Below the pieces are notes generated by a model. It worked only from the letters and a program-made list of their open reading frames with translations. It ran no database searches and was not told the DNA's origin. A program made the position numbers and the translations under genes. A stretch of 64,000 bases of DNA from Psychrobacter sp. 4Bb (lineage in GTDB: Bacteria; Pseudomonadota; Gammaproteobacteria; Pseudomonadales; Moraxellaceae), in assembly GCF_002836735.1 (NCBI RefSeq), contig NZ_PJAS01000071.1, forward strand, positions 62,001 through 126,000. Direction: 5' to 3'. This document shows, in pieces, positions 54,455 through 63,897 of the stretch. Within the stretch, counting starts at the first letter, position 1. Each line of letters starts with the position of its first letter.

Positions 54455-55537
54455 TTAAATTTTCTTGTCGCGCCATTCGAGTAAGTCAGCAACGTCTCGA
54501 TAAATACCCGCTTTTAATGCTTCTAATCCATCATAACGACGCTCACCATGCAAAAAGTGCAGGAAACGTACGTGTAAGTTCAATCCGTACAAATCAGCTT
54601 GCAACTGCGGAAAGTGGACTTCTAGTCGCCAGTCATCACCTTTATCAACAGAAGGTCTTTTGCCAATATTAGCCGTGCCAAACAAACTATGCGGACGCAA
54701 TCCGGCAACACCTGTATGACCATCGGAGGCAAGCGTAGTCAAGCCATTAGCGATCACATTACCATTATCATCTAAGCTCACCACGTCAACTGCAAAAATA
54801 CCATGCAGGGCAGGCTTTATACGCTGTAAATCGATATTTGCGGTAGGGAAGTCTATCGTACGACCTATCTGATCGCCGCGCACAACCCCTCCCGTGATTG
54901 CATAGTCACGACCAAGCAACCTGTTGGCTGCTTGAAGATCACCTGCCAATAGTAAATCACGAACACGAGTAGAGCTGATACGGGCAGCGTCGTTATCGAT
55001 CGTATCAACACTGTCGCTATCAGTATTATCGTTATTAGTATTGCTATCAGTGACCGTATGCAGGTTGGTCACATCCAAACCATAACCACGCAAGAACTGA
55101 CTGTCGCCAGTACGGTCATGGCCGAAGCGAAAGTCATCACCCAGTACCAACGCTTTGACGTTCAAACGCTTGGCTAATATATCGGCAAACGCTTGTGCTG
55201 ATAGCGAGCGAAATTCTGTATCAAAACCTGCTACGATCAATGTTTCAACACCATATTCTGCCAGCAGTGCTTGCTTCTCTGCCAGATTGGTCAGGCGCGC
55301 AGGCGCTTTAGCAGGTGCAAAAAACTCGCGTGGCTGCGGCTCAAATATCATGACCGCTGCACCCAAATCTTGGGTATGCGCAATCTCACGAACTTGGGCT
55401 AGCATGGCTTGGTGACCAAGGTGCACACCGTCGAAATTGCCGATAGTGAGCACGCAAGATGCCAAATCTACTGGGACAGTGTCCGTAGATGAAGCGTGTG
55501 GCGACGAAATCAGTTGCTCAAGAAAATAGGTTTTCAT
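54455..55537 (-). CDS. ribF: Bifunctional riboflavin kinase / FAD synthetase
   Basis: Makes FMN and FAD from riboflavin. The N-terminal adenylyltransferase has VLTIGNFDGVHLGHQAML (about residues 29-46) and FRFGHDRTGD. The C-terminal flavokinase has GRDYAITGGVVRGDQIGRTIDFPTANI and RLEVHFPQLQADLYG. At 360 residues it is longer than E. coli RibF (313) because of an Asn/Asp/Ser/Thr-rich insertion of about 22 residues (VTDSNTNNDNTDSDSVDTID, near 160-180) just before ARISSTRVR. It is a single gene. Confidence 0.95.
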   Translation of the reverse strand: MKTYFLEQLISSPHASSTDTVPVDLASCVLTIGNFDGVHLGHQAMLAQVREIAHTQDLGAAVMIFEPQPREFFAPAKAPARLTNLAEKQALLAEYGVETLIVAGFDTEFRSLSAQAFADILAKRLNVKALVLGDDFRFGHDRTGDSQFLRGYGLDVTNLHTVTDSNTNNDNTDSDSVDTIDNDAARISSTRVRDLLLAGDLQAANRLLGRDYAITGGVVRGDQIGRTIDFPTANIDLQRIKPALHGIFAVDVVSLDDNGNVIANGLTTLASDGHTGVAGLRPHSLFGTANIGKRPSVDKGDDWRLEVHFPQLQADLYGLNLHVRFLHFLHGERRYDGLEALKAGIYRDVADLLEWRDKKI

Positions 55538-55628
55538 AAGTTTTCAGCTATGATGAGACCAAATAAAAAACGAAAAAACACATCTATGTTTAAAATTGAT
55601 GTGTCTAAAATCAGCCATTATAAAGTAA

Positions 55629-55691
55629 AATAGCCACACTAACATCCTATAGTCTACGTGTAATGCAACTATGGCGCATAGGGTGGCTATT
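55629..55691. other. Hairpin in the leader of the GNAT gene
   Basis: AATAGCCAC (55629-55637) is the exact complement of GTGGCTATT (55683-55691). Inside it CCTAT (55646-55650) pairs with ATAGG (55678-55682), which extends the stem across an 8-nt bulge. On the plus strand it lies 62 nt before the acetyltransferase start. Confidence 0.45.
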
Positions 55692-55753
55692 CTTTATTGC
55701 CAATGATGCTAAATACCAATCCTAACAACAATCTCGACAACGATGGAGATCTT

Positions 55754-56374
55754 ATGTCTGCTGCTGCCTTGAATACTGTACCAACCGAATTATCGACATA
55801 TCAGCTCACCGATCAGTTCGTTGTGCAGCGTGCAAGTAAAGAAGATTTAGCAGAAGTTTTAGCCATTTATAATCAAAGCATACCGGGCAAACAAGCAACA
55901 GCCAATCTCGCATTGGTTACGGTAGAGGAGCGTGCTGCTTGGTTTGAGGAGCATTTGGATAGTGCAACCAGACCAATATATGTGGTTAAAGCACTATCAT
56001 CAGATGATGGAGCTCAGACAAAGGCGCCAATAGTCGCATGGGGCAGCTTCAGCGATTTGTACGCGCGTACGGCCTATCACATCAGTACCGAGATTAGCAT
56101 CTATCTAAATCAAGATTATCAGGGCAAAGGGTTAGGCAGTTTGCTGACCCGTTGGATGTTGACGCAAGCACCAAGTCTAGGTATTCGAAATATTATCGCC
56201 CTTGTCTTTGCTCATAACCATCCAAGCTTAGGATTGTTCCGTAAGCTTGGCTTTGAGCAATGGGGTTATATGCCTGAAGTTTGCGATATGGAAGGGTTTA
56301 TCGCTGATGTTGTGATGCTTGGTAAAGCAGTCACATCAGACGATATTTTAGATAAAGCACCTGAAACAATTTAA
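55754..56374 (+). CDS. GNAT-family N-acetyltransferase (phosphinothricin acetyltransferase-like)
   Basis: A 206-residue acetyl-CoA-dependent acetyltransferase. It starts with VVQRASKEDLAEVLAIYNQSIPGKQATANLALVTVEERAAWFEEH, similar to PAT/Pat-like GNATs. The acetyl-CoA loop is YQGKGLGSLLTRWML (Q/RxxGxG/A). It ends with FAHNHPSLGLFRKLGFEQWGYMPEVCDMEGFIADVVMLGK, also typical. I start at ATG 55754, with GGAG 5 nt upstream, rather than the upstream TTG or ATGs at 55697-55706. The substrate may be an amino-acid-like compound. Confidence 0.87.
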   Translation: MSAAALNTVPTELSTYQLTDQFVVQRASKEDLAEVLAIYNQSIPGKQATANLALVTVEERAAWFEEHLDSATRPIYVVKALSSDDGAQTKAPIVAWGSFSDLYARTAYHISTEISIYLNQDYQGKGLGSLLTRWMLTQAPSLGIRNIIALVFAHNHPSLGLFRKLGFEQWGYMPEVCDMEGFIADVVMLGKAVTSDDILDKAPETI

Positions 56375-56385
56375 CTTAAAACGCT

Positions 56386-57009
56386 CTAACCTAAAATCTT
56401 CCATTGACCTTCTATCTTCTGTAGCTGGTAGGTCAGTGGTGCAGGTTCGCTCTGTCCTTTTAACATCAGCTCGCCAGTGATGGTGGCACGAGTTTTATCA
56501 TCATTATATTTGGTATCAGTAATCGTAACGCCATCCACTGTTTGCTGAAACGCAGACTGAGTATTAGCAAGCTCTTCTTCAAAGTTTGCCATATCGACTT
56601 GGTAATATGACACCGCATCCTTCACATCACCATAATACAAGCTGTTTAGGGCTTGCTTGACGGTATTTTCTGGCGTACCGGTTTGGGTTGGATTGGTCAC
56701 TAGGCTTTTTTGTTCGGCCGCTTCAGTGACTGGATTAATATTATCACTATCAATCGCTGTCTTGTCTTCAGCGCTATCTGTAATTTCGCCTGTTTCGCTA
56801 GCACTGTCATCGGTCATTACTTGGTCAGTCGTATCATTGTCTAATGTGACGTCTTCTGAGGTATCAACGGTCGCTGCCACATCTTCATTATCAGTAGCAT
56901 TTTCAGCCGACTCATTGTTACTACAACCGCTAATAAGGAGTCCAGTGCTTAGTACACCAGTTGCTAGCAAAATTGGTAAGCGCTGGAAGATTGGCTGTTT
57001 CGTTGTCAT
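56386..57009 (-). CDS. Acidic lipoprotein with DUF4878-like C-terminal domain
   Basis: Lipobox LISGC (Cys29 from Met at 57009), then a disordered Asp/Glu/Thr-rich linker of nearly 80 residues. The C-terminal 95 residues (TPENTVKQALNSLYYGDVKDAVSYY, then ATITGELMLKGQ and YQLQKIEGQWKILG) form an NTF2-like fold as in DUF4878 lipoproteins of unknown role. The start is chosen by GAGG 5-8 nt upstream. Convergent to the GNAT gene, 11 nt apart. Confidence 0.78.
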   Translation of the reverse strand: MTTKQPIFQRLPILLATGVLSTGLLISGCSNNESAENATDNEDVAATVDTSEDVTLDNDTTDQVMTDDSASETGEITDSAEDKTAIDSDNINPVTEAAEQKSLVTNPTQTGTPENTVKQALNSLYYGDVKDAVSYYQVDMANFEEELANTQSAFQQTVDGVTITDTKYNDDKTRATITGELMLKGQSEPAPLTYQLQKIEGQWKILG

Positions 57010-57138
57010 ATCAAACCTCAAATGTCATTTATTCATTAATGATCTATTATGACAATTATCAGCAGCGAGCATTGTCATTTCTCATAACAGGCTTGTTTTG
57101 GTTTCGTAAGCCCGTCATAAATTTACTTATACTTTATC

Positions 57139-58689
57139 CTAACCGTGCTTTAGCTGACGCGGACGGAACCCAGTCGCTAGCAATACCACACCGTAAACCA
57201 GCGCTCCGACGGCACACATAATAATCAGCGCGACGATACGTTGCCACTGAGCCTCATCGGTAGGAAAGTAAGGTAGCATAAAATACAGCACGCCAATCAT
57301 AGAGCCAGTCGAGATAGCAAACTGCGTAAATAGCTTTTTCCAATGCGGACCGAAACGGAAAATATCACGCTTATGTAAGAAGTAATATAGCAAGCCTGCG
57401 TTTACAAAAGCAGCACCAGTCGTAGCCAATGCCAGACCACCATGTAGCGGTATCTCTAAGAAGTAAAATATCCCGATAAAAATAACACTAAAGATCATAT
57501 TGGCGATGACAGAGATGATGCCGATTTTAACAGGGGTTCTGGTATCTTGACGCGCAAAAAACGCAGGGGCAAAAATCTTAATAAGCATAAATCCTAAGAT
57601 ACCACCTGCCATACTACGTAGGGCTAGTGAGCTCATCTGGGCATCACGTAAGGTAAACTCACCGCGTAAAAATAGTGCTTGCATCAATACATCTGCCAGT
57701 ACAAATAGGGCAGCCGAGGCAGGCACGCCGACCAAGATAATAAGACGTGCTGCCCAGTCGATGGTTTTTTTGAAACTGACGTCGTCTTTTTGAGCTTCGC
57801 TTTTCGACAGACTTGGCAATATGACGGTACCAATCGCCACGCCAATCAGACCCAATGGAAGCTCGCTCATACGTTCAGCTGCATAGAGCCAAGAGACTGA
57901 ACCGCCAATCATTAATGAGGCAAAAATGGTGTTCAACAGTAAATTAATCTGAGTAACAGAAACACCAAAGATAGCAGGTAACATCAGTTTCAAAATTCGA
58001 CGAACGCCTTCGTGCTGGAAGTCAATCTTTGGTGCGACAAGCAGCTTTTGTTGCCAGAGCTGCGGCAGTTGAATCAAAAACTGTAGCAAACCTGCGATAG
58101 CGACTGCATAGCCGAGTGCCATAATAGGCGTATCAAACATTGGCGCAAAAATCAGTGCGCCACCAATCATACACAGGTTCAATAACACGGGCGCAAACGC
58201 CGGTGCAGCAAACCGACCGTAGCTTTGCAAAATGCCACTCGCAAAAGCTGTCATAGAGATGAATAGCAAATACGGAAAGGTAAGACGCAATAACTCAGCA
58301 GTAATGGCAAACTTATCAGGCTGATCGGCAAATCCAGGGGCAAACAACGTCACCACCCAAGGTGCGATTAAGATGACCACCACCGTAAGCATCGATAACA
58401 CTAGCAATAATGCACCCGAGGTTCGACTGACCAAAATCTGCACTTGTTGCAAGCTGTACTTTTCTTTGTATTCGGACAGTACTGGCACGAAAGCTTGGCT
58501 AAACGCGCCTTCTGCAAACAGTCGTCGTAAGAAGTTTGGGATTTTGAAGGCGACTAAAAAGGCATCCATCAAACCACCTGCACCAAAAACCCCTAGCAAT
58601 ACAACATCACGTACCAAACCTAAAATACGCGATAACATGGTCATACTGCTGACCACCATGGTTGAACGAAATAACCGACTTTTTGCCAT
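57139..58689 (-). CDS. murJ: Lipid II flippase MurJ
   Basis: Essential inner-membrane flippase for peptidoglycan precursors. About 14 hydrophobic segments over 516 residues. The MATE/MOP-type opening RSTMVVSSMTMLSRILGLVRDVVLLGVFGAGGLMDAFLVAFKIPNFLRRLFAEGAFSQAFVPV is diagnostic, with Arg residues of the central cavity conserved. It is on the same strand as ampD, which lies 112 nt upstream, so both cell-wall genes may be co-transcribed. Confidence 0.95.
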   Translation of the reverse strand: MAKSRLFRSTMVVSSMTMLSRILGLVRDVVLLGVFGAGGLMDAFLVAFKIPNFLRRLFAEGAFSQAFVPVLSEYKEKYSLQQVQILVSRTSGALLLVLSMLTVVVILIAPWVVTLFAPGFADQPDKFAITAELLRLTFPYLLFISMTAFASGILQSYGRFAAPAFAPVLLNLCMIGGALIFAPMFDTPIMALGYAVAIAGLLQFLIQLPQLWQQKLLVAPKIDFQHEGVRRILKLMLPAIFGVSVTQINLLLNTIFASLMIGGSVSWLYAAERMSELPLGLIGVAIGTVILPSLSKSEAQKDDVSFKKTIDWAARLIILVGVPASAALFVLADVLMQALFLRGEFTLRDAQMSSLALRSMAGGILGFMLIKIFAPAFFARQDTRTPVKIGIISVIANMIFSVIFIGIFYFLEIPLHGGLALATTGAAFVNAGLLYYFLHKRDIFRFGPHWKKLFTQFAISTGSMIGVLYFMLPYFPTDEAQWQRIVALIIMCAVGALVYGVVLLATGFRPRQLKHG

Positions 58690-58801
58690 GAGAACCTATC
58701 TTGCTAAGTTGTATATTGAGTTATGTGCCGATGTGATATGGATGAAAAACTGACGAATTATATCACTTTCACCATTGAGATAAATGGATTGAGTGTGGAA
58801 A

Positions 58802-59431
58802 TCACTTATGTGACGGTGCATCGTTTTTCATTGCATCAGTAACTAACTGGCGCAACCTTGCCCATTCAAAATAATCACCAGGGTCAGTCTTACGCCCAGG
58901 CGCGATATCGCTATGGCCTGTCAAGTGGCGGCGTGTTTTGGGGTAGGCCTTATAAATGGCGGCAATTACTTTGGCTAGCTGCTCATATTGAGCAGAGGTG
59001 AAGGACACAAAATCCGACCCTTCAAGCTCGATGCCAATGCTATAATCATTACATTCAGGTCGACCCAAGTAGCTAGACCGCCCAGCATGCCACGCCCGTT
59101 CGTTGAAATTGACGAACTGAGTGATAGCGCCATCACGCTCGATAAATAAATGCGCTGATACTTCTGCGCCTTTAATTGTTTGAAAATAAGGGTGAGCATC
59201 CCAGTCTAATTGATTGGTAAATAATGCTTTCACGTAATGCGTACCATTAGTGTCGCAGGCACCAAATTCATTCGGTGGTAGGCTGATATTGTGTACGACG
59301 ACGGCGTCAATACTTAAATCTTTTGGCCTTACATTGTAATTGGGTGAGGCTAGCCAAGTGGCTGCTGATAGTAGACCATCTTTGATGAACATTGACGACA
59401 TAGATGATGAGTTTGGTGATAATACGGGCAT
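58802..59431 (-). CDS. ampD: 1,6-anhydro-N-acetylmuramoyl-L-alanine amidase AmpD
   Basis: Cytoplasmic zinc amidase that recycles muropeptides and so influences beta-lactamase induction. The zinc and catalytic residues appear in VVHNISLPPNEFG (His, about residue 46), RAWHAGRSSYLGRPECNDYSIGIELEGSD, and GHSDIAPGRKTDPGDYFEW (His and Asp, near 170-185). At 209 residues it carries about 20 extra N-terminal residues over E. coli AmpD (183). Start choice among Met1, Met11 and Met14 is uncertain. Confidence 0.93.
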   Translation of the reverse strand: MPVLSPNSSSMSSMFIKDGLLSAATWLASPNYNVRPKDLSIDAVVVHNISLPPNEFGACDTNGTHYVKALFTNQLDWDAHPYFQTIKGAEVSAHLFIERDGAITQFVNFNERAWHAGRSSYLGRPECNDYSIGIELEGSDFVSFTSAQYEQLAKVIAAIYKAYPKTRRHLTGHSDIAPGRKTDPGDYFEWARLRQLVTDAMKNDAPSHK

Positions 59432-59585
59432 AATGTTCTCTTTTTATACTAGTATTGGTAATGGTGTGATAGACAATCTTCTATCTAAGTAGCTAAACGA
59501 TAGTGGGCGATATGTTTAATTTTTTGACCTAGAAACTTTAATAACGCTGATAGCGTATGAATAATAACGTGCGAGATTCTACCTC

Positions 59586-61748
59586 ATGTCTATAAAACTG
59601 ACGTCCATACCTATCGATTGTACGCTAATGACCATTGGCCTGCGAGCACGTCTACCATTAGCTATAGCAGGGCTGCTACTCTCAGCTCAAACACAGGCAT
59701 TTCTACCAACGCCCCTGTCCGTCCTTGAATCAGATGCATTGTCACCTGACGCATCTAGCATAGCACCTACTAGCACAGCACCTACTTATTCTAATTCAGA
59801 TGCATTATCCGAGCCGGATAATATTAATAGTGCTGAACCTAATATTAAAAATAGTACTTTATCTGAATCAAGCTTAGAGACAGAGCAGCTACTATCGACA
59901 TGGCGTCAACAAGTAAAAGCAGACAAGTTGGCACAGCATACAACATGGCGACGCTTGTTGTATTTTTACGATGATAAAAACAGTGTATTGGGTAAAAAGA
60001 AAACAGAGAGTTTGGTTGATGATCCGAGCTTTTTTTTAAGTAAAAATGGTCAACGAGATTCAGGTGCACAATTGGATGCGATGCTTGTAGCACTTGCACA
60101 AGAGTTGGTGTCATCATCAGCGACTGATAACGACCAAGCCAAAACTGATGCCAATAATAATTCTGTCTTGTGCCGTTTCCCAGCACGAGTGGCATGGTTG
60201 ACAGAGGTGCTAGCGATCGATGCTGCAAGTCTATCTGTTAAATGTCCAGAATTAGATGAGTGGATGTCGACATTGGCGCCTGAGCAGCTATCTATCATGT
60301 TTGCGCAGGAGTACTTGGACAATCCGCTCTCTGCATTTGCTCATACGTTGCTACGCATTGACTCAAAAGCGAGCATCGCCGATCCAAATCAAATTGATAA
60401 GGCTTATGCGCTGAACTATACGGTAGACGGTGATCCAAACGACAGTTTTCCAGTCTATGCTACCAAGTCAATGATTGGTAGTTACAACAGCGCTATCGAA
60501 ATTGACCCATATCCAGAGATGCTAGCGAAATACCTGCAAGATGATGAACGTGATACGTGGACATATCAGTTGAGTCTGACGCCGGAGGAAGTTCAGCAGA
60601 TTATGCGCCACGTTTGGGAAACCAAAGCGTTAAAGATGCCGTATTACTTTACCAAGGACAACTGTGCTTCTGAGATTTTGCGTCTTATTGATGTGGTTCG
60701 TCCGCAGCAAAACTTACTGAGCCAATTGTCTTATGCCGTCGTGCCTTCTGATGTGATTCAGCTATTAAATGATGAGCAGTTGCTGGCAAGTACCACTTAT
60801 ACGCCTGCTGATAATACCATACGTCAAGCACAGCTCAATGAGGAAAAACAACAGCGCGCTCAGTTGGGCTATCACAATAGTGCCAAACAAACCGTGAATG
60901 AGATCAAGTCTGCGCAGCTCAACCCTGTATCGAGCATGTCAGATGATGGGCAAACACTACTCAAGCGTCAAATCGACGTATCGGATAATAATCCGATAGA
61001 CAGGCATCCGCTACAGTTGGGCACGATAGGTATAGGGCAGCGTGGTGACGATGACTATATGGATATTGGGTTTCGAGCGGGGTTTCATGATACGCTTGAC
61101 CACGCCTCAGGGTATCCACAGTTTTTTAACTTAGAAGGGCTAGCTGCGACATTGCGACTGTATGACACAGATGATAATAAGTCCAATCAGCTAGACAGTG
61201 TGGTCTTGCAAAACGTCACTTTGATTCGTGGTCGCTCTTTTAATCCAGTCAATGCAGCCCAAAAAGGCAATACTTGGGGCGCTAGTATCGAGGCGACGCG
61301 AGTAAACGATGGATCGCAAGAGGCAGGTACGGATCATCTGGTCGGTAGCGTGGGTTACGAGAAAGGCTGGTCATGGGCATTTGGTACACCAGCCGCAGGT
61401 ACTGGTGAGATGCCGCCGCAACTGTGCTATACATTTTTGGCAGGTACGGCGCAAGCGGGGCGAGGTATCAATAAAGGCTTTCGTCTAGGCGCAGGTATCA
61501 ATGCAGGCTGCCGTTATCAGATTAACAATCAGTTACGCGCGCAAGCTGAATTGCAATTGCCATATTGGTATCATGGCAGCAGCGATGAATCCAACGTCCG
61601 TGGCCATTATTGGCAACCAGTCTCAAGCTTAGGACTGCAATATGACATTGATAAAAAACAAGCACTACGTATTAATGCTAATTACGAATGGCAAGAACGT
61701 ATCGATGCCAATGATGATATACAGCTATCGTACAGACGATACTTTTAG
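59586..61748 (+). CDS. DUF4105 (Lnb-like) periplasmic protein with C-terminal outer-membrane barrel
   Basis: A 720-residue envelope protein. The signal peptide (LPLAIAGLLLSAQTQAF, near residues 20-38) is followed by a Ser/Thr/Asp-rich linker. The Lnb/DUF4105 domain includes NYTVDGDPNDSFPVYATKSMIGSYNSAIEIDPYPEMLAKYL and YYFTKDNCASEILRLIDVV, whose Cys and the preceding Asn-x-Cys suggest an NlpC/P60-like cysteine site. From about residue 500 alternating hydrophobic strands end in SYRRYF, the terminal aromatic of outer-membrane barrels. Members are unstudied beyond a lipoprotein N-acylation-related family name. Followed at once by a 12-bp repeat array. Confidence 0.8.
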   Translation: MSIKLTSIPIDCTLMTIGLRARLPLAIAGLLLSAQTQAFLPTPLSVLESDALSPDASSIAPTSTAPTYSNSDALSEPDNINSAEPNIKNSTLSESSLETEQLLSTWRQQVKADKLAQHTTWRRLLYFYDDKNSVLGKKKTESLVDDPSFFLSKNGQRDSGAQLDAMLVALAQELVSSSATDNDQAKTDANNNSVLCRFPARVAWLTEVLAIDAASLSVKCPELDEWMSTLAPEQLSIMFAQEYLDNPLSAFAHTLLRIDSKASIADPNQIDKAYALNYTVDGDPNDSFPVYATKSMIGSYNSAIEIDPYPEMLAKYLQDDERDTWTYQLSLTPEEVQQIMRHVWETKALKMPYYFTKDNCASEILRLIDVVRPQQNLLSQLSYAVVPSDVIQLLNDEQLLASTTYTPADNTIRQAQLNEEKQQRAQLGYHNSAKQTVNEIKSAQLNPVSSMSDDGQTLLKRQIDVSDNNPIDRHPLQLGTIGIGQRGDDDYMDIGFRAGFHDTLDHASGYPQFFNLEGLAATLRLYDTDDNKSNQLDSVVLQNVTLIRGRSFNPVNAAQKGNTWGASIEATRVNDGSQEAGTDHLVGSVGYEKGWSWAFGTPAAGTGEMPPQLCYTFLAGTAQAGRGINKGFRLGAGINAGCRYQINNQLRAQAELQLPYWYHGSSDESNVRGHYWQPVSSLGLQYDIDKKQALRINANYEWQERIDANDDIQLSYRRYF

Positions 61749-61749
61749 T

Positions 61750-61809
61750 CACTGATTTAGATATTGGTTTAGACACTGATTTAGCCGTTGATTTAGGCAT
61801 TAATTTAAA
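61750..61809. repeat. Five 12-bp tandem units directly after the DUF4105 stop
   Basis: CACTGATTTAGA, TATTGGTTTAGA, CACTGATTTAGC, CGTTGATTTAGG and CATTAATTTAAA occupy 61750-61809 without gaps. The unit is a multiple of 3, and the array begins 1 nt past the stop codon. Confidence 0.9.
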
Positions 61810-61873
61810 CAAAATGGCTTCTAAGTGCTGTAATCGTTGCATAAAGGAAGTTGTATAAAGGGAAACATGCTTT

Positions 61874-62713
61874 ATGAGTACGCAAAATTTACTAATTATC
61901 GGGCAAGGTGATATTGGCCTACCAGTGACCAATAAACTCGCCCAAGATGGCTATTGTGTGACTGGGCTGGCTCGTAGTGAGCGCGAATACTATGATTTGG
62001 TAGATAGTGCAGATTTTTTGCAGGCTAATGCGTTGACTTTGACTGCTGAGCAGCTACAAGCATTTACTCATATTGCGATTATCGTCACCCCTGACGAGTA
62101 TTCAACCAGCGGTTATCACGACAGTTATCTAGCGATTAGTCAGCATTTGGCAACGCTTGCTCCACAGCTTATTAAACTTGAACGTGTAGTATTCATTTCT
62201 TCTACTGGTGTCTACGGTCAGGACAATGGCGAATGGATTGATGAGCATACTGCACCTGTTACGCCTGCGCGTGAAGCCTCAAAAGTTATATTGCAAGCAG
62301 AGCAAGCGCTGCAACAAGGCTTCGGTGATAAAGCCATTATTATTCGCCCCAGTGGTATCTACGGTCGCGAGCGCTTAATGCGACTACGTAAGGCTCGTGA
62401 GTCAGATAAAGATCCAGTGCCAGCTGAGCATTGGAGCAACCGTATTATGGATCGCGACTTGGTCAATATCATCGCCAAAGTGTTGACGATAGAGACACCA
62501 AAACCTGTCTATCTAGCGACGGACTATAGACCTGTTACTACGTTTGAACTAGGTGTTTGGCTTAGTGAGCAGGTTGGCGAGACACCTCCTACTATTGATA
62601 ATACAAAAACCTCAGTGACAGGAAAACGCTTGCACAGCAACATTCCGTTAGCTTGGCTTGATTATGCTGATTGGCAGACAGGCTACCGAGATATTTTAAA
62701 TCATCAAAAGTAA
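61874..62713 (+). CDS. NAD(P)-dependent epimerase/dehydratase-like (YeeZ family)
   Basis: A 279-residue Rossmann-fold short-chain dehydrogenase of the extended type. The N-terminus has LLIIGQGDIGLPVTNKLAQDGYCVTGLARSE (GxGxxG variant). VVFISSTGVYGQDNGEWIDEHTAP carries the catalytic Ser and Tyr region, and IIIRPSGIYGRERL follows. The YxxxK motif is not apparent, as in YeeZ-type proteins that bind NAD without known catalysis. AAGGGAAA lies before the ATG. Substrate unknown. Confidence 0.85.
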   Translation: MSTQNLLIIGQGDIGLPVTNKLAQDGYCVTGLARSEREYYDLVDSADFLQANALTLTAEQLQAFTHIAIIVTPDEYSTSGYHDSYLAISQHLATLAPQLIKLERVVFISSTGVYGQDNGEWIDEHTAPVTPAREASKVILQAEQALQQGFGDKAIIIRPSGIYGRERLMRLRKARESDKDPVPAEHWSNRIMDRDLVNIIAKVLTIETPKPVYLATDYRPVTTFELGVWLSEQVGETPPTIDNTKTSVTGKRLHSNIPLAWLDYADWQTGYRDILNHQK

Positions 62714-62800
62714 GCCTTTAGAGTTAAGCCCTAAAGAGTAAAATAGCCCTTGGTATAATCGTTCTTATTTGTTTCATACTTTACAGTCTATGGAGATTTC

Positions 62801-63835
62801 ATGTCCCAGCCTTCTACTTCTGATGACCGTTTGTCTCATGCTAATCTGGCAACAGAAGGCGGGCAGCTGGCAGAAGGTCACGTCCGAAAAAAGGCTGAGC
62901 AATCGTCTATATTAGCTGATTCACAGCAACCTGCGATCGTACATCCTAACTTTGATCCCAAACAATCTCCTCTTGATCCTGCCAGACCATTAAGTGATAT
63001 ACCTGAGCCTGCTCGTCGCCTAAATGGTCAACTGCGCAGGCTTTATGGTAACTCTACGCGGTTCTATCAGCCCAATGCAGACAGCTTATCGAAGTGGTCG
63101 CTGATTGCTTCAGAAGCACTGGCTGAGCATTTATCATTGCTGAATGCGGCCCAGCTTATCGAATTGCCGGATAGCTTTTATCAGAATCATAGTGAGCAGC
63201 CACTAATATCGACATTATCGGATATGACGTTGTTAGATATGTCAGATATTCAACAGGCGATTCGCGCTTATCCAAAACTGAACCGTTACGGGTTTTTGCC
63301 TATTGATAGCGCTACAGGAGTTGAGTCAAACAACGATTCAGATGATGACTCAAATAATTACAGAAAGGCTGAGAAGCTTGTATTATCTATGCGCGCATTG
63401 ACCAAACGTTATAATCCGGATGAGCTACTCAACAGTCTGTATGCCGACGATTGGCAAGTGATACTACAACCGCAGCAGTTTGAAACAGGCCAGGGCAGTT
63501 TGGCCACGGATATCATGGCATGTAGCGTGGCTGTCCATGCGCTAAAGCAGTGTAGTACCCGTAAGAGTATCAATCATAGTTATAGCGCCGCAGAAATTTG
63601 TCAGTATGTGCGTAGCTATTTGCTCAGTCAAATCGTTTGTGAGCCATCGCAGCGCCACGCATATCGTCAGATTCGACTATTTGCTGGTCATATTATTGTT
63701 GCCGCTTATCATTTGGGCTGGGAGATACAAGTCCGAGCAGATGGACAAAGCTATTTTAATATCTCGTCGCGTAGTGGTTTGCTGACTCGCTATGCCAATA
63801 TGCAGGATTATGCGATCAATGGTTGGTCAAGCTGA
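62801..63835 (+). CDS. Uncharacterised protein upstream of pyrE
   Basis: A 344-residue protein I cannot place. It has no signal peptide or membrane helix. Residues 1-60 are disordered and Gln/Ser/Pro-rich; DPARPLSDIPEPARRLNGQLRRLYGNSTRFYQPN then leads to mixed alpha-helices. An Asn/Asp insertion (NNDSDDDSNNY) lies near 177-188. The C-terminal part has EICQYVRSYLLSQIVCEPSQRHAYRQIRLFAGHIIVAAYHLGW. Cys residues in both halves could matter. TGGAGATTTC before the ATG is a good SD. pyrE follows by 63 nt. Confidence 0.7.
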   Translation: MSQPSTSDDRLSHANLATEGGQLAEGHVRKKAEQSSILADSQQPAIVHPNFDPKQSPLDPARPLSDIPEPARRLNGQLRRLYGNSTRFYQPNADSLSKWSLIASEALAEHLSLLNAAQLIELPDSFYQNHSEQPLISTLSDMTLLDMSDIQQAIRAYPKLNRYGFLPIDSATGVESNNDSDDDSNNYRKAEKLVLSMRALTKRYNPDELLNSLYADDWQVILQPQQFETGQGSLATDIMACSVAVHALKQCSTRKSINHSYSAAEICQYVRSYLLSQIVCEPSQRHAYRQIRLFAGHIIVAAYHLGWEIQVRADGQSYFNISSRSGLLTRYANMQDYAINGWSS

Positions 63836-63897
63836 TCAATAATGCGTACAATAATGCAAATTTTTTGCCCCCTCTTTTTGCTGATAGGAATGTCATA

